NCBI RefSeq assembly: GCF_000189635.1
Contig: NW_002476405.1
Span: 372,001 to 436,000 of the forward strand
Length of the DNA: 64,000 bases
Source of the DNA: Tetrahymena thermophila SB210
Lineage: Eukaryota > Ciliophora > Oligohymenophorea > Hymenostomatida > Tetrahymenidae
Direction: 5' to 3'
Below are positions 1 through 11,304 of this stretch, piece by piece. The notes under the pieces are model-generated. The model did not search any database, was not told the DNA's origin, and was given only the letters and a program-made list of their open reading frames with translations. The position numbers and the translations under genes are program-made. How positions within the stretch are numbered: the stretch's first letter is position 1; each line of letters starts with the position of its first letter.

Positions 1-203
1 TTGTAAGCCATAGTTTCAAAGTATTAGTTGATAGCTGTACAGTTATAGGTATTAGAATCAGTAGCTAATTAGGTATGGAGTTCATCTTAGGTAAGATAGG
101 AGTAGCTATGTTTATTAATATTAATATGATCAACAACAGTATAGCAATTGATAGAATTGAATGCTAATATTAACAAAGTTAAAGCAATTAGTTTTTAGTT
201 CAT
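1..203 (-). CDS. Small secreted Cys-containing protein, array copy 1 (3' part outside window)
   Basis: Read on the minus strand with the ciliate code, an ATG at 203 opens a frame that runs off the window edge after 67 codons, so only the N-terminus is visible. It begins with a signal peptide (MNQKLIALTLLILAFNSINC) followed by a Tyr/Ser/Asn-rich stretch almost identical to copy 2 at 889-1548, including the segment NTYNC and QYFETMAY. The start is the first ATG and directly precedes the hydrophobic core. The promoter region out to about 415 is also nearly identical to that of copy 2, which points to a recent duplication. I do not recognise the family. The function is probably extracellular or within the secretory pathway, by inference from the signal peptide only. 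Confidence 0.75.
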
Positions 204-306
204 TTTTATTTTTTTTAATTTTTTAGTTGATTTATTTTTGTTTAAATTTTATAAAATTGAAAGATTTCTTGTATATATATATATAAATTAATTAATTAAT
301 AAACTA

Positions 307-364
307 GCGTTAGTAAAAAAATCGAATAATACTGGAATTTTATAATTAGCGTTTGCGTTAGTAA
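307..364 (-). promoter_or_regulatory. Candidate upstream element TTACTAACGC (two sites), array copy 1
   Basis: GCGTTAGTAA occurs at 307-316 and again at 355-364 on the plus strand, which is TTACTAACGC in the direction of the gene, 104 and 152 bases upstream of the ATG at 203. The same ten-base element with one C/T variation lies upstream of all four array members. A regulatory role is inferred from this conservation and from its GC content in an otherwise AT-rich upstream region. Confidence 0.4.
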
Positions 365-888
365 TTAAAAATTAATTTGTATCAATAATTCAATGTAGAT
401 TTTTTTAAAAAGTTAAGTTTAAATTCTAAAAACAATTGTTTGTTTTTTACTTAATTTTTAAGCTGTTTTGGATGAATTTATCAAACTTTTATTAAATATT
501 TAAGTTAATTAAAGTATATTTTAATATATTATGTTTTATATATTTTAAAAGTTATTTATTTGAATTTATTTTTAATAAGAAAATTTATTTTTTTGTTAAT
601 TAAAAGATTCATTAGGTTTTTCAATATAATTATATTATTTATATTTAAACTAAATAAAAACTTTTTGTTATCATATTTAAAAGCTCTTTTGCTTTTGCTT
701 AAATTTTTAAAAACTTTTCCTCTTTCTTAAACATTCCATCTTTATTTAATTTTATATAATAAATCATTTTTTTTCAAATATAACTAAAATTGTTAAAAAT
801 AAATAAATTAAGTAAATTATTAGATGCTTAATTTCTTAATAAAGAAAATACATTTCAATATAACATATACACTTACATTTATAAGTTA

Positions 889-1548
889 TCATAAACATTA
901 TTTTTCATAATAAACATTTCCACGACTTCCATGTGGAGTTAATTTTATAGTATAACCAGATTTACATTTACAAATCAAAGAAATTGTGTTAAGCTCTGCA
1001 TTTTGACCACATAAATAGGTATCAACTTAAATATTCGAAATACCCAGCCTTGCAACAGTACCCAAATTGCTTGAGCTAAAAGTTAAATTAAGATTTCCAC
1101 TATGTGATAAAACCAAAGAAACTGATTTTTTTCCATCTACTTTAGTACTACCAGCTGCTCTTTCCATACATTAGTAATTATCGTTTACAACTTTTGTTGA
1201 AAATGTATTTATGTTTCCGTTTACATCAACTTAACCGTATTTAGTAACTCCTCCCAAAATTTATTCAATATTGAGAAAAACAACATCAAAAGTAATGTGA
1301 ACATAATTGTGAGATTGAAGAGTGTAGTTTTGAATGAGAGAAGCGTTATAAGCCATAGTTTCAAAGTATTAGCTGATAGCTGGACAGTTATAGGTATTAG
1401 AATCAGTTTCTAATTAGGATTCAAGTTCATCTTATGTAAGATAGAAGTAGCTATGTTTACTAATATTAATATTATCAACTGTAGTAGCGCAATTGATAGA
1501 ATTGAATGCTAATATTAGTAAAGTTAAAGCAATTAGTTTTTAGCTCAT
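889..1548 (-). CDS. Small secreted Cys-containing protein, array copy 2 (219 aa)
   Basis: This is an intronless minus-strand frame of 219 codons plus TGA with about a dozen in-frame TAA/TAG codons read as Gln. Residues 1-20 form a signal peptide ending in INC. The mature part alternates short hydrophobic strands with Ser/Asn/Thr, which suggests a beta-sandwich. The segments SHNYVHITFDVVF near residues 83-95 and HSGNLNLTF, then ARLGISNIQVD in the second half, are strongly conserved in copies 3 and 4. The C-terminal part has a Cys cluster (LICKCKSGY) and ends in YYEKQCL. The layout resembles the soluble beta-domain plus Cys-rich tail found in many ciliate secreted proteins, but I cannot name a family. 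Neighbouring genes on both sides are paralogs in the same orientation. Confidence 0.85.
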
Positions 1549-1760
1549 TTTTGTTTTTTTAGATTTTTTAGTTGATTTATTTTTGTTTAAATTTTATAAA
1601 ATTGAAAGATTTCTTGTATATATATAAATTAATTAATTAATTAATAAACTTGCGTTAGTAAAAAATCGAATAATACTGGAATTTTATAATTAGCTTTTGC
1701 GTTAGTAATTAAAAATGTAATTGTATCAATAACTCAATGTAGATTTTTTTAAAAAGTTAA
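1346..1760. repeat. Direct repeat, copy 2 (gene start plus promoter)
   Basis: This is the second copy of the 415-base segment also present at 1-415. It spans the N-terminal coding part of array copy 2 and its promoter region. Differences are scattered substitutions and one small length change in the TATATA/TTAATTAA run. The high identity of the noncoding part argues for recent duplication or gene conversion. Confidence 0.8.
1652..1708 (-). promoter_or_regulatory. Candidate upstream element TTACTAACGC (two sites), array copy 2
   Basis: GCGTTAGTAA lies at 1652-1661 and 1699-1708 (plus-strand reading), 104 and 151 bases upstream of the ATG at 1548, the same spacing as in copy 1. In these two copies the conservation could simply reflect the recent duplication. 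Copies 3 and 4, whose flanks are otherwise diverged, are the informative cases. Confidence 0.35.
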
Positions 1761-2812
1761 CTTTTATTTTTAAAAAATGTTATTGATTTTTTTATTTTAA
1801 ATATTTTATTTTGCTATTTAAAATTTTTTATTTATTAGGTAAAAAAAATTATTTTACATTAATTATTTATTACTTAAATTATTACAAAATTATTTTCATA
1901 AATATTTCAAAACAAAAAAATTTTGATAACGCTTTACTTTAAAATTGTGTATATTTTAGATTTTTATTTAAAATTCGAGCTCTAACATAATTAAATCTTT
2001 ATTAACTTATTAACGCAAATTTCTAAATTTCTAAGCATGAATATAGAAACTTATCAACAAAAACGCAAAAATAAAATTATTGTTTCCAGTTAGTATTAAT
2101 CAATAAACCTGAATTTTTAATTAGAAGAATATTTAACATTAATATCCAAAAGAGTTTTTATAAATATTTTGTCATAATAATATCAATGTAAATCAAATAT
2201 TAGTTTAAATGTTGTTTTAATTTTAATATATTCAATTTTACCTCATTAATTCAAGGACTATTTTTTTTATTATTTTGCATAAATAGAAAAATCCTAAAAA
2301 AAACTAATAAAATAATAAAATTTTTATTCTCTAATGAAAAAGTTTGTATTCATTTATATAGTTTGCTAATAAATTAAAAAAATTTATTATTTATTTTGAA
2401 CAAACAAACAATTAATCCACAATTTGTAATAATTTAAAATATAAATATTTATTTTCTTATTTAAAACCTATTAATATTCTTAATCTAAAAAAATTTAGTA
2501 TCTTAACTATCATTCATTCAGTGATGAGAAGTATGTTTAAATTCTTAGTAGCTAAAGTTAATAAAAATTTAAGATACTTTATACATTTTTATTCATTGTG
2601 GAATATGGCTAATAAAAAAATACTTCATAGTTATAGTAAAATTTGAAAAAAATAAATATTTTAGCTGTAAAAAAATCTTAAGTGCTAAACATAATTTTCA
2701 TCATTACTATTATTTGTCAATTTTTTCAAGTAAAAATTGTTTGAAATTCGTAAGTATGTTTAATAAGGAAATTTAAAATAATTATGTTTATAAAAACATA
2801 AATTTGCTAGAA
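1761..2812. other. AT-rich spacer without recognised genes
   Basis: I see no convincing coding frame here. The only motif noted is a plus-strand TTATTAACGC at about 2008-2017, in the opposite orientation to the nearest array gene and about 460 bases upstream of it. Confidence 0.6.
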
Positions 2813-3098
2813 CTAATGGGTTCATTCTTCTTCTAATATGAAAAAACATGATTATAATTTGTACCATCATAATAACCACAAGTTCCTGGTAATTAACCAT
2901 TTATAAATCCTAGTTTTTAGCATGGGTAAAGAGTAAGATGTAGAACATGTACTAAAAATGAAATGCGAGTATTTTTTTTTGATGCTTGTTTATACTAAAT
3001 GTAAGAGTTATATTAATTATCATTTTGTTAAGAGCAAGTACCTTAAGCAAAAATACCACAATATTGTTTTTTAAATATATTTTAGCAATAAGTTTAGA
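2813..3098 (-). pseudogene. Remnant of a Cys-rich secreted-type protein gene
   Basis: This minus-strand patch is richer in GC and Cys codons than its surroundings. It reads as a Cys-rich segment: YCQNIFKKQYCGIFAQGTCS at the start, then after a low-complexity Lys/Ser stretch PCQKLGFINGQLPGTCGYYD. No start codon with a signal peptide, no terminal structure and no flanking exons could be found, and other frames look equally protein-like in the middle, which suggests indels. It is not related to the four array genes around it. A vague resemblance to the Cys-rich C-terminal part of ciliate leishmanolysin-like proteases was considered but cannot be supported. It may also be one exon of an unresolved gene. 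Confidence 0.35.
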
Positions 3099-3372
3099 AA
3101 ATTATTTTTATTATAATTAAATATTTTATAATTTAATAATTTAAATCTTTAATTAAATTTTTTAGACGCAAAATTAAATAAAGTAAGTAGATATTAACAA
3201 ATAATGATATAAAATATAATAAAAATAAAATAAATGTATAAATGAGAAATTTTTGATTAATTTTATGATTTAATAAGATAAATAATATTATAATATGAAA
3301 TTATGAAGCATATTATAATCATAAAAAACAGAAATCATATAAACTAAAAATATAAATTCTATTTATCATATT

Positions 3373-4014
3373 TCATATACATTGTCTTATGTAATAGATA
3401 GGTCCTTGACTTTATTTTACAGTTAATGCTTCAGCAAAACCCTATGAGCATACACAGGTCAACGAAGTTAAATTAAGTTCTGCATTCTAACCACATTGAA
3501 AAGCATCAACTTAAATATTAGAAATACCTAATCTTGCAATACCACCTAAGTTAGTTGGATTAAATACCATACTAAGATCTCCGCTATGGGCTTAAACTAC
3601 AGTAAAAGTTGTCTTTCCATCTACCTTAGAAGCCTAAGGATTGCAGAAATTAAAGTTAGCAAGAGCTTAAAATGTAGTTATGTTTCCGTTCACATTAATT
3701 TGAGCTTATTTAATAGCTCCTCCCATGACTCTTGCAACATTAGTAAATACAGCATCAAATTTTATGCTAATGTAATTATGTGATGAAAGAGTAGAGTTTA
3801 AAGACAAAGAAGCATTGTAAGCCATAGTTTCATAATATTGGTTAATAGTAGGACAGTATAAAGCATTAGAATCTGTAGAAATTTGAGCTGATAGCTAATC
3901 TTATGTAAGATAAAAATATCTATACTTATTGATGTTAATATTATCAATGATATTATAGCAATTGATAGAATTTAATGCTAATAAAAGCAAAGCGAAAGAA
4001 ATTAATATTCTCAT
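3373..4014 (-). CDS. Small secreted Cys-containing protein, array copy 3 (213 aa)
   Basis: This is an intronless frame of 213 codons plus TGA, with TAA/TAG read as Gln throughout. Signal peptide: MRILISFALLLLALNSINC. The conserved core is present: NQYYETMAYNASL near residue 60, SSHNYISIKFDAVF, GQ-like turn, HSGDLSMVF, and the block ARLGISNIQVDAF. The tail carries the paired Cys motif LTCVCSQGF and ends in IRQCI. Identity to copies 2 and 4 is clear along the whole length but lower than between copies 1 and 2, so this is an older duplicate. Membership of the same secreted family is certain. The biochemical role is unknown. Confidence 0.85.
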
Positions 4015-4182
4015 TTTTTACTTGTTTATTGAGTTGTTTTTAATTTTTTGTTTAATTTAATATTATAAAAATTAAACACCTTAAAATTTATAAAGAAATT
4101 GATTGTAGTAAAGTTTACAATATATCAATTAAGAAATAGATTGATTGATTCTATTTTTGATAGATAAATTTAATTTTTGTTT

Positions 4183-4192
4183 GCGTTAATAA
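4183..4192 (-). promoter_or_regulatory. Candidate upstream element TTATTAACGC, array copy 3
   Basis: GCGTTAATAA on the plus strand, 169 bases upstream of the ATG at 4014. The surrounding flank is not obviously alignable with copies 1 and 2, so retention of this ten-base element is suggestive of function. Confidence 0.4.
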
Positions 4193-4603
4193 AATTTGAG
4201 AGTAACTTTTTTAAATGATAAAGTAAGATTAGATCATAAATATTCTATTATTTTTATAGTACCTTATTATGTCAATAAAAATATCTTAAAAGTAACAATC
4301 TATTTAAAAATTTAAGTAAACTAAAAATTTTTATAAAAACTTATAAATCTAAATTTTTAATTTGCAGATATATCTAGCATTATAGGTATCATTTTTAAAG
4401 CAATAAATACAAAAAAGTAAAATAAAGTCAATAAAAAATACATCATTTTTTTTTGATTGTTTAAATTTATTTTTCTTTAAAAAAATCATTTTTGTTTGAA
4501 AAATAGTTTAAATTTTTTTTAAAAAAGCTTAGATAAACGCTATATTTAAGACTTTCTTTAAAATAAAATTGCGCTGAATTATGTTAAATTTGTAAAAGAC
4601 TTA

Positions 4604-4741
4604 CTTACAAATTAACTAAAATTTCTTACATTCTAATCAAAAATGTTTCCTTACAAAATAATTAAAAATTCTTACATATAAATCAATAACGCTTCTTAAT
4701 TAAAAATCCTTACAATCTAATTAGAAATTCTTACAGCATAA
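4604..4741. repeat. Imperfect ~22-bp CTTACA tandem repeat upstream of copy 3
   Basis: Six CTTACA boxes are followed by AT-rich tails of the form AAATTAATTAAAAATC, spaced mostly 21-24 bases with one longer unit in the middle. The same arrangement, including the longer unit, is found at 11343-11457 upstream of copy 4. It lies about 590 bases from the start of copy 3. Confidence 0.65.
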
Positions 4742-6095
4742 AAAGTCACAACTGCAACAATATTTGTAAAGTTTCCTAAATCTAAAAAATTAGTTATATT
4801 TTCTTTCTAATTTAATCTACTAAAAATAATAGTAAATATTTTTTATAAATGAAATTATTTCTCTTTGCTAATTTTATTTGATTGTGATAAAAAGCATGAA
4901 ATAAATAATATCCTATCTGAATGTAGTTCCTTAAAACATACGATGATATTAATTTACTGACAAATTTCCTAAATAAAAAAATATTTTAGCCTCATTTCTA
5001 ATAAATTTTAAAGCTGAGATTTATAAGGTTTATAAAATATAATAAATTTGAATTTTTAGATTGATCGCTTATGTATAATTATCAATGACCTACTTTTCTG
5101 AGCAAATCTTAGATAGAATTTATAAGAAAAACAAGATACTTGAATGATTTATCAATCTATTAATTAAATTAAAGTAGATAAATTTTTTGAAAAAAATTAG
5201 AATTAGCATGATTAATTAATAATAATTCGTAACTGCTAAAGATTTTTTTATAGATAAATAAAAGTTGAATTAAATCTAAAAAAATAAATATATAATTAAA
5301 TATCTAAAAAAAAATAATTTTTAATAGATATTTAAATAAATAGACACATTAATTAATCTTTTTATAATTTAATTATTTATCTGTTTAATCAAATTGAATC
5401 ATTCTATCTTATGATAATTTTGATTTTAGATTATTTTTTCTAAATTAAATAAGTGTATTAAGATATATTTTGAAAATAAATAGTACACTGAAAAAGATAT
5501 TACAATTACAAGAGAAATATTTTATATTATTTTAAATGAGAAAGAACAACAATTTCATTTTTTTTGAATTGTTTATATATCAAAAAATAATATAGAGATT
5601 ATCTAATAATTTAATAAATCTCATAATAAAAGTATAAACATTTAGATTTTAATTAGTTTCTTTTATAGCCTAATTTGTTCTAATGCTAATCAAAAATATT
5701 TTAAATATTTATAAAATAATAGAAATAAAATGATTTTTCATAGAAATATCAGACCAGACTTTTATTCCAATAAAAATTATATATGGAAATAGTATAGTCA
5801 ATTAATAATTTATATTAAATTGAAAAATAATTATGCTTTTATTTTCACTTTTTATTCTTGGATAATAAAAATATGGATAAAATTTAAAAAAATTACTTTT
5901 AAAATAGAACTATGTGATTTTAACCTAGAATTTAAGATTGAATTATGTCATATATCTGTATGCTTATTTAGACATAAATTATAATTAAAGATATACTATA
6001 ATTAAATTCTAATTTAGTACCAAATTTTTGGTTAATTAAAAAAATATTTATTTGGTTTTGATTATTTAATATATTAAGTGTATAAGTTAATAATA
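4742..6095. other. AT-rich spacer between divergent genes
   Basis: This separates minus-strand array copy 3 from the plus-strand pseudokinase gene. I see no protein-like frame and no RNA gene. It presumably includes the promoter of the pseudokinase gene. Confidence 0.5.
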
Positions 6096-9000
6096 ATGGG
6101 TTGTAAACAATTTTGTTCAGTTTAGGATAATATTATTAGAGAAAAATAAGAGGAAGAGTTCATTAGACATTTTTTGATTGTAAATAAATATGAATATCAA
6201 AAATTAATCAAATATGAAGATTAATATTATACTGTAGTTGCATTTTCTCACTAATTGTAATGCCCAGTAGCAATTAAGTTAATAAAAATACTTAATATGG
6301 ATAATAATTTCATTTTTTAAGAATTAAACTAACGAATAGAGGGTCTTTTAAAGCTTGATAATGAAATATTTATTTAACAAATTATTGAAAAGATTTAGGA
6401 TGAATAAATTGGATTAATTACAGTTGTTACTGAACTCTACTCATGTAATAATAATCACATTTTAATATATACTTATGTTTATAATTACAATATTTTAGGC
6501 AATCTAGAAACGATTCTTAAAATAAATGCATTTAAATACGATTAAATCGTAGCACTAACCTACCAACTGCTGAATAATTTGTTAACAATATAGAATAATA
6601 ATTTAACATATGTTCGCGGCATAAATCCTAATAATGTCTTTTATAGCAAATCTACAAACCAATTTTTAATAGGTAGGTATTTGATAGTAAATTTAGTTCT
6701 AATTTTATAAAAATATAGAAATAGTTGATTACACATATTTAAACATAATCAATAACCCAAATACATAGAATACTTTGGCAGTTGTAAAATAAATTATTTC
6801 AGTAATATTTAAAAATACATTTTTTTTAAATATAAAGTCTCTTTAAGATAATCCATGCTAATAGTCTATAAATGAAGGCAACAAATAAAATTCAAGTTTT
6901 ATAGCTGTAAATTATATTAAATAAATCAAATTCGAACAAATATAGTTATTTAACTAAATTAGGAAAATTTGTTTTCCATAGGATTGATAATAATTTAAGC
7001 TTTGATAAAGAGAAAACTATCATCTAATGAGTCTATAAGATTAAAGGATTAAGGCTTGTTTTAAGTTATACCTTTTCTAGAATACTCATTCGATAGTGAA
7101 TTTATCAATAATATACTCTGCATTATGTTAGAACAAAAATAAAACACAAGGATACAGCTATAAGCTTTACTTTAGAATTTATAAAAATTCAATATTAATG
7201 AAAATTGTCTAAGATCACTTAAACTGAAAAAAGAACTAAAAAAATTTCTGATATAAGGAGAAATTACAAATGATTTTATAGAAAGAACAGATTTCGATAT
7301 ACTAGAAATAGATTAATTGTAAATTAGTTTTAATATTTAGAAAAAAAATATTTTTAATTGTATTTTAGCTTATAAATAATATTATCACACTTGCTTCAAT
7401 TTATTTACTATTTATTTGAAACAATTGTAATAATTATTATTTATAACTATTATAAATCCTTCTTTGAACATTTTAGTATTTATGAACTTATTTACATATA
7501 AATTTTTAAGTTACCATAAAATTTTCTTATCATCTACCTTATTTTTGGAAAATGAGTTAGTAATGATAAATGAAACATTTTTTAATTTATTTTTGAAAGT
7601 AGTTTTTTCAATCATATTTGAAGGAAATTTAAAAAAATCGTTTTATATTCAACAATCTTTTTCTTTTTTTGAAATCAAAAACTTATAAATCCAAATAAAA
7701 TTAAAAGGAGGAAACATGAAATTAGTCAAAAGGAACTATCTTATCTATGCATTTAATTAGCCTCGTTCTCAAACATATCTATTTTAATAATTAACTTATT
7801 GTAAATTTTTTTTTTTTTACTTACAATTTTATCATACAATAAAAGTGAACAAAAAATAGGAGATTAAGGAACATAAGATTTAGGGAATGGATTAGCAAAA
7901 TGCACTAACCTCAAAATTTTAACTCTATTATTATGGTATGCTTTAATATTTTTTGAGAATTTTATATTTTAAGAAAAATAAACAAACTTCTAATATTTAT
8001 AAAATAGTAAGAAGGTTCATATAAATAGAATATTTATTTTATTTTTTATAATATGAATTAGATACTTGATATTCTTTATTTAATCTTTTGATTAACTTTT
8101 TAGCTATTTTTATAAAAAATTATTTTAAATTTTAATTAAAATTAAATTTAAAAGGGAGAATAATATTAGTGAGTAAGGAATATTGCATCTAAGCTCTGGA
8201 ATATCTAAGTGTGCATATCTTTCTGATTTAACACTTTATTTAATGTAAATTTAGTTTATTTTTTAATACTTTTTCTAGAAAATTATTTTAAAAGTTATTA
8301 TTTTTTTAATTTTAATTAATTTATTTTTGTAAGATTAATTTATTTAGTTTTTCTACTTCTTGTTTTTTTTCTAAAAATAAAATCTGATTTTTAGTTAATC
8401 TAAATTACACCAAAAGGATAAATAAATTTGGAGATAAAGGAGTATAATATCTAGGAAAAGAATTAACAAAATGTTAATATATCTAAAATATGACACTTCA
8501 GTTATAGTAATTAATTATAGTTTATAAGATATATTTTAGATTTTAAAATTAAAGCAGAAAATGAATTATTAGCAATTCATTTTATTTTAAAAAATATTCT
8601 TATTAAATATTTTTTTTACTCGTTTCTATCCCTTTTATAATAAAAATAATATAAATATATTTAATTAATGTAAAAGGGGAAATAAAATTACTAATCAAGG
8701 ATTATTAAATTTAACTGTAGAATTAGGAAAATTCAGATATCTATAAGTTTTGAAACTTTGTTTTTAGTAAATTTCCTTTATGTTAAAAGCAATATTAAAT
8801 TTTCTTTTTTTTAGTTTCAATTTATGCCTTTTCTTTTTAATAAATAATATTAAATTAAATTTTAAAATTATATTAAAGAGGAAATGATATAGATTAAATG
8901 GGCGTATTAAATCTATTGATTGAATTAAGATAGTGTATAAGGCTTTCAAATTTAATACTTAATTTATGGTAAAAAAATGATCTTTTTTGATAAAAGTTTT

Positions 9001-10109
9001 ATTAAAAAATGAATTTAAATTATAAAATTTAATCAATTTTCTGCAAAAAGAATAAAATTCATAAATCTATTTTCTATTTTCAAAATAAAAATGTAGAGAA
9101 TATTTTTTAATTCTTTTTATTTAATTTTTAAATTTCACCTCTTTTTTTCTTATAAATTCATCTTATTATTCAACAATAAAAAAATAGGAATATTCAAGTT
9201 AGCAACATTTAATGTTAAAATTTATATTCCAAGTTAGCAAATTTAAATAACCTTTCATCTTTAGAACTTGTCTTAAGGTATATATGTATGTACATTTAAA
9301 TAATAAGCATATAGTTTTTAAAATATTCTTCTCAACATTAACTTATTTCATTTAATAATATATTCTTTAAATATAAATTACAGACCTATTTTGTTTGTTT
9401 TTTCTTTTTCATCAAATTATTTCCTCAATCACTCACTTAATTAATTAATTAATCAAATCAAATTAATTACCTTTATTCTTATTTTTGTTAAAAGGATATA
9501 CAATGATGTAGCTTTAGATTTAGGTAGTGAATTAGTAAAATGCAAAAAACTATCAAGTTTAAAACTCGACATATTGTAAATTAAATTAATTTATTTAGTT
9601 ATTTTTTAAATTTTAAAAACCAAATATAATAAATATTAAAACAACCTTAAACTTGTAATATTTTAAAAAATATATATTTTATATTTGCTACTTCTTCCTC
9701 TCATTTAATTAATTAAATCCTACTTCGTTAATATTTCAAAATATATTAAAAGTTTTAATGATTAAAGAATGAATGGAGTATTTGATTTGGTATCTGAATT
9801 AACAAAATGCTCAAATCTTTCAACTTTAACACTCAGTTTATAGTAAATTTAGTCTTTTTATTTATTTTTAAATATAAAATCTAAATATGATAATGCATAA
9901 TAATATTTTGTGTTTCATTGATTGATTTTTAGATTAGCACTTTTATTTTTATATGATATTTTTAATTTTTTTTTTTTCCAAAAAAACTAACAAATAAATC
10001 TATATAAATCACGAAAAGGTCAAATTATTTAGCACATTAATTAAAACTGAGATTGAGAAATAATGTAATCAAAATGAAGAGATTGGTAGTCTTCAATATT
10101 GATTACTGA
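6096..10109 (+). CDS. Pseudokinase-LRR protein, 13 exons, 669 aa
   Basis: Exons: 6096-6672, 6725-6906, 6963-7318, 7708-7800, 7846-7935, 8155-8244, 8417-8506, 8677-8766, 8879-8968, 9188-9277, 9495-9575, 9753-9842, 10019-10109. All junctions are GT...AG and the joined frame is exactly 670 codons ending in TGA. Residues 1 to about 370 look like a protein kinase fold: VAIKLIKI supplies the ATP-site Lys, YVRGINPNNVF stands at the HRD loop, VDYTYL at DFG and FSIGLIIIQAL at subdomain IX. The catalytic Asp is Gly and the following Lys is Asn, so catalysis is unlikely. Residues 372-669 are nine ribonuclease-inhibitor-type LRRs of about 30 residues (pattern xNxIxxxGxxxLxxxLxKCxNLxxLxLxL), one per exon, all in phase 2, plus a capping exon ending RLVVFNIDY. 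A cytoplasmic scaffold or sensor is inferred. The exon model is good and the exact start is the first ATG. Confidence 0.85.
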
Positions 10110-10485
10110 TTATGAAGAATAATTATTTAAATTTTTTCTTTTATTTAGTAGTTTGTAGATTCTATATATAAAATAAAATTATTATTTAAAAGTATTTTTA
10201 TGCTTTTTTGTTATTTTAATATGGAAAATGTATATAGATAGATAGATATTTTTGATTACACCATACCGATTTTAGTAAAAATTCTTTTGAAAAAAACCCA
10301 TATATTTGGTCAAAATTTGAGTGAAATTGTGTGTTAAATGAGGATATATAGTATTAATTTATTAGTTAGCTAAAATTTGTAAAATATTTAAATATTTGGT
10401 AAAAAATTTAACTCAAACAGATGAATTTTTAATATAAATTACAAAAATATATTTACTTATTTGTATATTTTACTTATATTCAAGT
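10110..10485. terminator. Convergent 3' flank between pseudokinase gene and array copy 4
   Basis: This is a 376-base AT-rich interval between two convergent stop codons, with no coding frame. It must hold both 3' UTRs and polyadenylation sites. No specific termination signal can be pointed out, apart from a short TAGATAGATAGATA run near 10236. Confidence 0.35.
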
Positions 10486-11142
10486 TCATAAACATTATTT
10501 TTCATAATAAATATGTCCAGGATTTCCATGAGAAGTTAGTGTTTCTTTAAAACCTTATTTGCACACACAAGTTAAAGAACTCTAATCAAGTTCTGCATTA
10601 TTGCCACATAAAATACCATCAACAACTATATTTGAAATACCTAGTCTTGCATTAGAACCTAAATTGTTTGTACTAAATGTCAAGTTGAGATTTCCACTGT
10701 GTGGCAAAATCATTGAAACATTTGTTTTTCCATCAACATAATACTTATTAGTCCTAGGCATGCATTTATAGTCATCGGTTTGAACATTTGTTGAAAATGT
10801 AGTTGTCTATCCGTTCACATCAACTTGACCATATTTAGTGATACCTCCCCAGATTTCTTTAATGTTTATAAATGCTACATCAAATGAGATATGGAGATAA
10901 TTGTGAGATTAAAGAGTGATATTCTGAACTAATGAAGCATTATAGGCAAAAGTATCAAAGTATTAGTTGATTGCTGTGCAGTTGTAGATGTTAGAATCAG
11001 AAGCCATTTGACTTTTAAGATAAGGTTAGGAAAGATAGAGGTAGGAGTATTTGTTGACAGTAATCATATCTATCTCAGTATAGCAATTGATATAATTAAA
11101 TGCTAATATAAACAAAACAAAAGTTATTAGTTTTGAGCTCAT
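10486..11142 (-). CDS. Small secreted Cys-containing protein, array copy 4 (218 aa)
   Basis: This is an intronless frame of 218 codons plus TGA, separated from copy 3 by the plus-strand pseudokinase gene but clearly the same family. Signal peptide: MSSKLITFVLFILAFNYINC. Conserved blocks: NCTAINQYFDTFAYNASL, SHNYLHISFDVAF, GGITKYGQVDVNG, HSGNLNLTF, ARLGISNIVVDG, LTCVCKQGF, and the C-terminal YYEKQCL identical to copy 2. The segment is closer to copy 2 than to copy 3, which suggests the array was interrupted or expanded after copies 2 and 4 separated. The protein is secreted, with unknown function. Confidence 0.85.
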
Positions 11143-11304
11143 TTTAATATTTTATTTTAATGAAGTTGAATCTATTTATTTTTTTTGTTTATTTTTATAT
11201 TATAAAATTAAAAGATCTAATGTACTTAAAGTTTTTAATTGTCTTTGATAGAATTTTTATGAATTCATGTCATTTAATTTATCTTGTCTGATGAAATATA
11301 ATAT

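Larger units (their letters stand above)
1..415. repeat. Direct repeat, copy 1 (gene start plus promoter)
   Basis: Bases 1-415 match 1346-1760 closely in the same orientation, with an offset of about 1,345 bases. The repeat covers the first 67 codons of the secreted-protein gene and about 210 bases upstream, ending at a shared GTAGATTTTTTTAAAAAGTT. Beyond this point the two sequences diverge. It is a tandem duplication whose left edge lies outside the window. Bases 416-888 hold no gene I can see, only AT-rich sequence. Confidence 0.8.
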
